NCBI RefSeq assembly: GCF_007748195.1
Contig: NZ_CP037920.1
Coordinates: 682,001 to 746,000, forward strand
Direction of reading: 5' to 3'
DNA length: 64,000 nucleotides
Origin: Gimesia aquarii
Lineage (GTDB): Bacteria > Planctomycetota > Planctomycetia > Planctomycetales > Planctomycetaceae
Numbering within the stretch: position 1 is the stretch's first letter; the number at the start of each line of letters is the position of its first letter. This document shows positions 46,163 to 55,700 of this stretch, piece after piece. The notes under the pieces are model-generated. The model did no database searches, had not been told where the DNA came from, and saw only the letters and a program-made list of their open reading frames with translations. A program made the position numbers and the translations under genes.

Positions 46163-49100
46163 ATGCAATATCTAAGATTGGCACCTCGTTTTTCCCTTTT
46201 TTTGTTTGTAGCAACTACCTTACTTGGACTACCTGAATTCACGCGTGGTCAGACACCAGTTGATGCTGGTAAGCCTGTTCTCAGTACGAAAGACAAAGCA
46301 CCCGAAAAGGAAAATGAATGGGACCATCTGATATATATCCCCTTTAAAAACATTAAGGACGTTTTCAACAAGTCAGAAGCGACCATTTTTATGCCGTATT
46401 TGGAGTATTTAAAACTCTGGTCCCAGTCAGCAGGCATCGGCACTGAAGGTGGTATCAACTTTCCTGTCAAAGCGGTCGTAACAAGTTCTTCTTACACTGG
46501 CACGGTTGAAGAAAACGTAGCGCGTATTCAATGTGATTTAACGATTCAAGTGATAGGGGATCCTTGGGTAGAAGTTCCATTACGTTTTGGAAAAGCTGCA
46601 ATTGGAAAGGTCAGCTCTACGAATTCGAAAGTTTTTTTGCGGGGCACTGGAAATGGAAGTTATGCACTATTGCTCTCTGAAAAAGGAGAGCATCGGGTGC
46701 AGATTGAACTATTAACGCGTGTAAAAAATTCGCCCGAAGGACACAGTTTTCAGTTTGAGTGTCCAACGGTTGGGGTTACAACCTTGGAACTAAAGATTCC
46801 TGAAGCAGATCAAACTGTGAAGATTACCCCCCAACTGGTGCGGCTGCCAATTAAGTCACCTCAAGATGCCACTTTGGTTAAGTCGACATTGGGAGCAACC
46901 AATCAGATTACAGTGCTCTGGTATCCTCGTGAAAGCACAAAGCCAGAAATGGACTTGCTGGCTAGTGTCGAGAATTCTACATTGGTTTCAATTCGAGATG
47001 GTTTAGTCCATACAGAATCATTATTAAAATATGAGGTCCTCAGAGGGGATATGCAAAGTGCACGGATTGCAGTTCCTCTCAAAGATCGTATTTTGGATCT
47101 TTCTTCCTCCAACACCAAAATTAAAAGCTGGGAAATAGAGAAAACAGATAACAAACAAATCATTGCAGTTGAATTCCTCAATAAGTTGCAAAATGGTGCG
47201 CTGATTCAAGTGAATACGGAAAAAGATATTCCAGATGAGCCATTTAACATTCTCGGCTTATCGGAGACAGCAACGAGTGGAATTCATGCACTCGATGTTA
47301 TCAGAGAGAGCGGCCAGATTGCTATTGTCCCCGGAGAAAGTATGACGTTTTCTGTTACTAATACAGAAGGTGTCACTCGCAGTGAAGTTGCAAGTATTCC
47401 CAAGAGTATTCAAAGACCCAACGCCGTTTATTATCGTTTTTTCAATCCCTCAGCAAAACTGCAGATCAGTATACAGCCACTCAAACCTCGTATTTTTGTA
47501 AATCAGTTGACCGAGTGTTTTTTCGGTGAAGATGAAATTCGAGTGCGAGCACAACTAGACTATGACATTCAACGAGCGGGTATTTTTTCGTTTCAGTTAA
47601 AAGTTCCAGAAAAATTGGTCATTGATTCTGTAAATGTGGCTGGCCTGAAAGAATATAATTTTGATAAGAAAACGCGGCAGTTAACGGTTGCCTTGCTGCA
47701 AAAATATCAGGGGAAATTGAAACTACAGATTCGTGCGCATCAGGATTTCAATAAAGGATCGCAAGAATCAAAAGTCAATGTTCCATTACCGGAGCCAATC
47801 AACGTTGAGCGGGAGACAGGTCAAGTTGCCATTTATGCTCCCGAGTCAATGGAGTTGATTATTAGAAATCAGGATGTCGTTGGTGCGCAGCCTGCCACGT
47901 ATTCGAACCCAAGAATTACCAAGACTTCATTAGCTTCTGCTTGGGATTATAATCGTCGTCCAGTTGAGATTCCGGTTCAGATTCAAATTAAGCCAACACG
48001 ACTGGTCGCAGATGTTGCAACCAGTATCGAAGTCAAAGAACAAATTGCCGAAGTACTCAGCAGAATTGATTATCAGGTTCAATATGCCGGAGTGGATACT
48101 TTTCGTTTCGCTGTTCCTGAAGCAATTGCTGATCTGATCCAGATTCGATCTTTATCACCGGCTCCAGCACCATCCATCAAGCAGAAAAGTCGTGCTGAAA
48201 AAGCGGTTGAAGGTTGGGTTGTCTGGACTGTAACAACGCAGAGAAATGTCCAAGGCCGTTATTCACTCGAAGTACGTTATGACATTACATCAGGTTTGTT
48301 AGCATCTGCGGCAAAGCCAGATTCTGAAGCAGAGAATACAGACAAAGAAAAGAATGAAGCATCAAAAGCGGAAACAGGAGATATGTTGCTGGATAAGATC
48401 GCTTTACAACCATTGAAAGTATTAGGGTTAGAAAAAACGAATGAGAATCAGCGTTCGCGCGATGTTCCTCTGGCAAGGGTTTACGGTGAAATTGCAGTTC
48501 AGAAGTCGAGAACGCTTTCTGTTTCGACTTCAAATCTGGAAGAGCAACTGGATCCAATTGACATCCGCGAATTGAAATTATTACCGAAGGAAGGTTTTTT
48601 AGCGTTTCGTTATTTTAGTCAACCGGTAAGTCTGGAACTCATATCTACGAGACACAAAATTCAGGAAGTCGTAGAAACGATTATTATGAAATCTCTGGTT
48701 GAGGTTGTTGTGACTAAAGAAGGGCGTTCAACTTATCGTTGTCGTTATTTGATGAAATCAAGTGAAAGACAGCAATTAAAAGTGGCTTTGCCAGAAAATA
48801 TGGAACCGTTAAGTATTACTGTAGCCGGTCAACCAGTTCCTTTGGAAAAAGATGAGCAAAGTCAAAGTGAAGATGGTTGGTCAACGTTTTTTATTAACGT
48901 TGCCCGAGACCAGTCTTCAGATCAACCTTTTTTGATCACCTTATTATTTACAAAATCTGTTCCCAGGATTACAGAATCATTTGGTGGTAATTTAAAATTG
49001 CCCTTGCCACTTTTTGGTGGAATCGATGGTGAAAATGTTGTCGTTCAGCAATTGAAAACAGCAATTTGGGTACCTGATCAGTATACCTTGGTTGGTGTGG

Positions 49101-49663
49101 CTGATGAATTTGAGCCCGATGACCAGGTTTTTATATCTGGAATCATTCCTGGGAGAGGGGGGATTCAGGCATCAGGAACCGATTTTGATTCTTGGATTGG
49201 GGCTTCCGGAGGAGCCTTGGTGGATTTTCCCACTGAAGGCCGTGTGTTTTCTTATACGCGATTGGGAGACAGTCCTGAAATCAGTGTTTCCTGGTGGAAG
49301 CTTTCCTTTTCTACCTGGGTCTTGAGTGGTGCCCTAATTGCGATTGCCTTCGTCATGCGAAAAAAGACTTGGGAAAATAAGCTCGCTCTGTTGATCTTTT
49401 TAATATTTATACTTGCGATTTACTCAATAACTGATGCAGACAAAGTGCTGGTTGGTGTTTATGCCGCGCGTTTTGGAATTGTCGCAATGCTTAGCCTCTG
49501 GATTTTGTATGCTTTCGCAGGATTGCGGGCTGGAAAGAAACTTTCGTCAGGTGCAGTAATCCAACATAGTTCCAATATAGATGGCAGTGGTCATTCAGCC
49601 GCTGTGATTCCACCTCCGGGTATATTTGATGAATTTATGCAAAATCAATCTGGTAAAAAATAG
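46163..49663 (+). CDS. Giant exported beta-rich protein with C-terminal membrane helices (module copy 1)
   Basis: 1166 residues from ATG 46163. A signal peptide (about 1-32, ending TRGQ) is followed by a motif block IYIPFKNIKDVF (I57-) and MPYLEYLKLW (about 77-86), then roughly 950 residues of repeated beta-strands with few cysteines. The C terminus has three membrane helices (about 1052-1068, 1077-1092 and 1098-1125) and a short polar tail. The same motif block and the following strand pattern recur twice in the next gene, so these are homologous. No known domain recognised. Most of the chain would be in the periplasm or outside, anchored to the membrane at the C-terminus. Confidence 0.8.
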   Translation: MQYLRLAPRFSLFLFVATTLLGLPEFTRGQTPVDAGKPVLSTKDKAPEKENEWDHLIYIPFKNIKDVFNKSEATIFMPYLEYLKLWSQSAGIGTEGGINFPVKAVVTSSSYTGTVEENVARIQCDLTIQVIGDPWVEVPLRFGKAAIGKVSSTNSKVFLRGTGNGSYALLLSEKGEHRVQIELLTRVKNSPEGHSFQFECPTVGVTTLELKIPEADQTVKITPQLVRLPIKSPQDATLVKSTLGATNQITVLWYPRESTKPEMDLLASVENSTLVSIRDGLVHTESLLKYEVLRGDMQSARIAVPLKDRILDLSSSNTKIKSWEIEKTDNKQIIAVEFLNKLQNGALIQVNTEKDIPDEPFNILGLSETATSGIHALDVIRESGQIAIVPGESMTFSVTNTEGVTRSEVASIPKSIQRPNAVYYRFFNPSAKLQISIQPLKPRIFVNQLTECFFGEDEIRVRAQLDYDIQRAGIFSFQLKVPEKLVIDSVNVAGLKEYNFDKKTRQLTVALLQKYQGKLKLQIRAHQDFNKGSQESKVNVPLPEPINVERETGQVAIYAPESMELIIRNQDVVGAQPATYSNPRITKTSLASAWDYNRRPVEIPVQIQIKPTRLVADVATSIEVKEQIAEVLSRIDYQVQYAGVDTFRFAVPEAIADLIQIRSLSPAPAPSIKQKSRAEKAVEGWVVWTVTTQRNVQGRYSLEVRYDITSGLLASAAKPDSEAENTDKEKNEASKAETGDMLLDKIALQPLKVLGLEKTNENQRSRDVPLARVYGEIAVQKSRTLSVSTSNLEEQLDPIDIRELKLLPKEGFLAFRYFSQPVSLELISTRHKIQEVVETIIMKSLVEVVVTKEGRSTYRCRYLMKSSERQQLKVALPENMEPLSITVAGQPVPLEKDEQSQSEDGWSTFFINVARDQSSDQPFLITLLFTKSVPRITESFGGNLKLPLPLFGGIDGENVVVQQLKTAIWVPDQYTLVGVADEFEPDDQVFISGIIPGRGGIQASGTDFDSWIGASGGALVDFPTEGRVFSYTRLGDSPEISVSWWKLSFSTWVLSGALIAIAFVMRKKTWENKLALLIFLIFILAIYSITDADKVLVGVYAARFGIVAMLSLWILYAFAGLRAGKKLSSGAVIQHSSNIDGSGHSAAVIPPPGIFDEFMQNQSGKK

Positions 49664-49749
49664 TCCAGTAAATATTGGTAAGACCTGACCTTGCATATAT
49701 GTGGCGTTGTTGAGTGTTTTAAAAGACTAACTGTGAGCGACTAACTTCA

Positions 49750-52700
49750 ATGGGGTTCGCCATGATTTCGAATTCGACAAATTCTTCAGAACATAAAACG
49801 ATTCCCCGGCAGCGTATTCGGTATAAAAGAGGTTTGCTGTTCTGGTCAGTCTGTTGGTTGAGTATGTCTGTCTGCATGAATTCAGTTTTGCAGCAGACTG
49901 GGTTGGCGCAGAAGCCCGTTGCTCACAAAGAAGCCTCCAATTCTGATCAGAAAAAATGGCCGAAGACGGCTGTTTATATCCCCGTCGATGAGTTAGATGC
50001 ATTGTTGATGCGCGATCGTAGTGGTGTGCTCTTACCACGTACCCAATATGAGGCATTAAAAAAACAAGCTAAAGTTAACTCTGACGGTATTGTTCTCCCG
50101 AATTCGAACATCATCATTCATGACGCTACTTATCAAGCAACGGTCTCTGATCGCCAATTAATGATCGAAGCAACGATTTCAATTCAACAGTTTCAACAAA
50201 AACTAACTGTAGTCAATCTACCCTTGCATGGTTTGGCGGTGGAATCTGCTATGTTAGATCAACAGCCAGCAATGATCGCACGTTCGTCAGGAAAAATTGA
50301 TTTACTTCAGTTATTCAGTCAACAACAAGGTGAACATCAACTTGTAATAAAATTGTCGGCTCCACTGAATTCTGTTGGCAGCGATCAAGTTGCGCAGTTT
50401 CGACTCTTGCCAAACGTAGCCAGCCGCTTCAAATTGGAAATGCCTTCAAATCAATATTTGATCGTAAATGATTTAAAGTTGAAACCATCTACTAAGAACA
50501 AAAAAACGGGTTATGAATTTCCAATTGGCGGTACTGGACAAGTCAATTTAAAGATAACAGAACAAACACATGAACAGACTAACGATTCGTTGGTTTTTGC
50601 CCGAAGTGCAATTGGTGTGTCGGTGAGTCCAGGGAAAGTCGCCTGGCAGGCGCAGACGGCATTGAGTATCTATGGGCAATCACTTGATCAAATCATTTTT
50701 AGTGTTCCTCAGTTTCTGGAAATTGTGAGTGTGGAATCAACGGGACTTGAATCTTGGGAATTAAACGATAGTGTTAAAGACCAGCAGAGAACCGAAATCA
50801 CTTTGAACTATCGCCAACCGATTGAAGGTGAGCGGCAAATTATCTGTCGTGGCGTCATGACTACAAAAACGGATCAAGCGTGGAACGTTCCAGACCTCCA
50901 TATTGAAAAAGTGAATTCCCATGTTGGTTCAGTTTTAATTCGATATCCTTATGGAGTTCGTTTACAAGTTGAAAATACCGATAGTGTAAGACGCCGTGTT
51001 ATTAAAAATTCAGCAAATATGAAAAAGGCAACTGAACGTTCGGTGAATAGCCCAGGGATGGACTTTGATTTCTGGCAGCAGATGTTTGACATAACCTTAG
51101 TGACACAGGAAAAACGGTCCGAAGTTCAGATGGCGGCTTCAACAATTGTTGAAATCAATGAGCAGGGTCTGAATTTGCAATTAGTGACGACTGTGGAAAG
51201 TTTGTTTGCGCCACTCTTCGAATTTCAAATGCATATTCCCGCTGAATGGACAATCCTCGGAGCGACCATACAAAACCAGAATGCCAATTGGAAAGAATCA
51301 TCCAGAGAAGCAGGTAGCAAATTGATTCGGCTACCATTCGTCAAAGCATTACCTGCGAATACTGAAGCTAAAGTTGTGATTCTCGCTCATCGTGATCTGG
51401 AAAACTGGCCTCCTGATTCTGGTAGTCAATTACTGGAATTACCCAAAATTGAATTACCCCAGGCGAAAATATTGGAAGGGTCTATCATCATTAATGCTGA
51501 CAGTGATTGGGATCTGGTTCCCAGCGGATTGACGAATTTAGAGCCGATGCAGGAACGAATTTCTAAAATGCGTTTTGGGTATCAGTATCAGGACAATAAC
51601 TATAAAGGGAGTTTGACAGTTTCTCGAAAGCCGCTTCAGTTAGCTGCACATCACCTACAATATGTAAGACTAGACCAAACTACCTTTTTCTCTCATTTTG
51701 AAACGACTCTCAATGTGGAGCGGGGTAGCTATCGAAAATTAATGGTAGCACTTCCGGAGAATGTCGGAACCGATCTTCAGTTTCGACTAATGAAAACAGA
51801 CGGAAAAATCATCGAACAAGTGGCTGATAAACCACAGAATGGCCTGCGCGTCTGGACTCTCAAAATGGACCGACGTTTAAGCGGGAAGCAAATTTTAGTT
51901 GTCACAATAGAACAGCCTCGAAAAGAAGGCGAGATTGTCACTATCCCTCAATTACAAATCATGTCCGCCGATAGACAATATGGTGAGGTCGCTTTTGAAG
52001 CTGAAGGGGATCAGCGTTTGAGAATCCAAACAATAGGCCTGCGAGGACAACCTTTAACGTCAATTGACGCAGCTGAACTACAATTACCTGTATCGTATTG
52101 GTCTCGTGAACGGATTGTGGCAGCGTATCGATTTGTTGGAGTTGGTCATCAAATTCAAGCTGAAGAAACTCGCTTCAAACAAACGGTTGTACCTACAGCA
52201 ATAGCACATCAGCTTGCTCTAAAAAGTTTACTGGGACATGCGGGTGAAGTCCAAAACGAAGTATTACTCTCATTTTCTGCTGTTGGGATCCAATCTTTGA
52301 AAGTCGCTTTACCAGATCAGGCTCTCTTATTGTCTGCTCTGGTAGATGGAATTCCTGTGGAAGTTCGTAATACGGGCAAGGCTTTTATCATTCCGGTTGC
52401 CTCCGGTAGTCAAAGTGCTGGGACTCGTACTTTGAAGTTATTGTATGATGTGAATCAAAGGCCTTTAGATCAAACACAACAGTTTTCTCAGTCACCACCT
52501 CAGGTTGCTGTTGTAGATGGAGCGGGACAGACTCAACCTTTGGAAATTTTAAATCAATCATGGTCTGTACTTTATCCAGATGAGCTTTTAATCACAGAAA
52601 GTAAAGGAGACTTCATACCTGCCAAACCGTTAGTCCGACCTGGCATGCTGGAGAGTATTCGTCGGCAACTTTCCCTTCTCTCGCCGCGCCAAATGGTAGG

Positions 52701-55700
52701 CAGGTTTTTCATGCTCTTCTTTATTTGCATAGCGATTTTGATTTGTACCTACTGTTTTCGTAGAGGGGGTATCTCTGGTATGGCATTTCTGATCGGCGGG
52801 TTCTGTGTGTTGTTTCTGATGATTTTATTATTAATGCCGGCATTAAATTCGAAACGTGCATTGGTTAGAATTTCTTCATCACGAAATCTGCAGGAGCAAC
52901 CAGGGCAAGCCGCCGCTGCATATAGTTCTGATGATGGCTCAGAAACTGATGGTTATTATCTTAAAGACAAAATGGAAATGATTCCGAATGTTCAAGATGG
53001 GATCGAAACCGAGAGTATGGGCCGATCGCGAGTTAGTGGAGTGACGGAAAGAGCTGAGAAAGCACTGGGGCTCAAGCGGAATCAACCACAGTTGGCTGCA
53101 CCAATGGACCAACCTTCTCTGGCAAAAAGTCCTCAAGGTGTGAGAAGTCATGCCATCAGTGGTGTTCCTAAATCACAACTTCCAGAACCATCTGCGTCTA
53201 TTGAGATAGAGGGGAAACTCGGTGGACTTGGTGGGGGTGCATTACCTGCTGCAGAGACTCCTGCTGCACCGAAAGAGCAGTCGAAAAATGACTTCGTTGC
53301 CGGATTTGAATCACCGTTGCCTGCAAGAACATTAGGCGGGCGTTTGTCTGTTGTTGCGCCATTACCAGAACCAGTTGGGTTCCACTCATTGGCATTCCAA
53401 TATTATGGAGCACCTCGGCAAGAACCATTGTCTCTTAGCATTTCATTACAGCAGTTACAACGAAGTAGGCGATTTTGCCTGGCTGTGATTGCAGGTCTGC
53501 TTTGGCTGAGTTGGTTATTTCGAGGGATTTCCTGTAGACGAAAGCTGGCACTGGTAATCTTTGGGATTTTACTTCCTGTTACCTGTAGCGCGCTTGTCTC
53601 AGTCCAGTATCAATCGTTACTGGATGGTGTCTTTTGGGGATCAATCCTTGCTAGTATTCTGTGGAGCCTCGAGTGGTTCTATCAGCGGCTTCGGTCTGAG
53701 ATTAAAGCGCTCCTACATTCGACTGATAAACAGGCAACCGTTACATCGTTGATTTTGTTGGGATCTTTCTTATGTAGTCCAGAAGCTGTTTTTGCACAGA
53801 ATAAACCTGTAGTAGAGCCCAAACTGCCTCAGAACCTGGTGATTCCCTATGAAGTGGGGAAAGATCCCTTGAGTTCGCAGCGGATCTTTCTCTCACGTGA
53901 AGAGTTTATCAAGCTCTGGAATGAAGCCCACCCTGATCAACGGATGAATCAAGAGTCTGAATCAGGGGGTGTTATTAGCCAGGCACTTTACTCGGCTAAG
54001 GTTAAGGCGGGAGCAGAAGCGGGACAAGCAATTGTGCATGTGAAGGGCCGACTGGTAATCCACACAATTGGTAATCAACCGGCGACGCTACCACTTCCTC
54101 TGGGAGAAGCAGCAATCAGTAGCGCACTTCTGGACGGGAAATCGGCGACAATTTTAGTTCGTCAAGCCAAAGCCAAAAAAACAAGGTTAGAAAACGTTTA
54201 CTCTATCATGATCTCTAAGCCAGGCTTACATCTGTTGGACCTGGAATTTGATCTTCCTGCACGGCAGACGGGAGTCACTGGCAGCTTCCGAATTAGTTTG
54301 CAACCGGTTGCCAGCGGAAGATTCACTCTGGAACTTTCTGACAAAGACTCACAAATCAGCATCACAGGTTCGAGAGCCTCTTATCGAAAGCAGACGCTTT
54401 CAGGAAAAACAACATTGGAACTTCCCATCGATCAGGGAGGCACAATCCAATTTGCCTGGAGACCTGCGGAAGAACGTGGAGCAATTCAAGGGATTGTGCA
54501 ATGCAAGTCGACTCAGGCAACTGTTGTTCAAGATGCTGGTCTGGTGTTGCGCAACGAATATGATTACCGCGTTCGTCAAGGAGAAATAAATCAGGCCAGC
54601 TTGAAGATTTTTGAAGGTTTACGCATCCAGTCAATCTATGGACCAGATGTCGGAGGCTGGGAAATGGTTGGCACCGGAGAAGAACGCCGCGTTAAGGTTT
54701 TTTTACGACGAGATATTAAGGGTTCAACGAAAATCAATATCGTCGCCTTTCATCCGTTGTCAGTTAGCAAACAATCCCGTGTTGTTAATATACCTCAAAT
54801 TGCACCTGAAAATATTACCAATGAAACAGGCACTGTCGGCGTGTATGCGGAATCACAATTTCAAATTCGTCCAGAGGAAATCGCTGGTGCAATTCAAATT
54901 GATGTTGGACAATTTAAAAACCCTGCGACGTCTTCACCTGCTTTGAAGGTTGCCGGTCAGGTCTTAAGACCGCAATGGGCTTATCGTTTTTCTCGACGTC
55001 CATTGACTTTTCGCTTTTCTGTTTCTCGTCGACAGCCTGAAAAACTGGCAGTGGCCGAACATGCGGTTTTAGTTTCTCCTCGAAAAATGAGCCTTTCCAG
55101 TCGAGTGAAGTATCAATTAAAGGGAACGCCTGAGTCAACATTTGTAATTGAACTCCCAGAAACGTACCTGATTTTAAACGTGAATGCTGAAGAATTGGAT
55201 GACTGGTATGTCATTGAACAAAACGCTGATGATATGCGGGTTTTGGTTCTTGAATTTAAAGAATTGAAAACAAATCAAGTAGAAGTGGTCTTTGATGGCG
55301 TAATCCCTCGAAATGCAAACAAACTTGAAGCAGAAGTGATGATGCCGACACCCTTGGAAGTTTCATCTATACGTAGCGATCTCGCTATCTGGTGTGATGA
55401 TTCTTTACTGGCAAGTGCGCCGGAATTAAAAGACTGGCGATCGATTTCACCTGAAGATTTATCAGCCGAACTAAAAGAGCAGCAACCTCGATTGCCTCAG
55501 TTTGCTTTCCGTTCTACAGCTGAATTACCAGAGTGGATCAATTTGGAATTGTCACCCGCTCGGCCGATGGTCACTGCTAATTCTCTGGTTATGACGACTG
55601 TAGGTAATGTTTCAGTGAGTTATACAGTAGGAATACGTTGGATGATTCAGGGCGCTGCCACCGATGTATTCTCGTTTACAACTCCCGCATGGCTGGGGGA

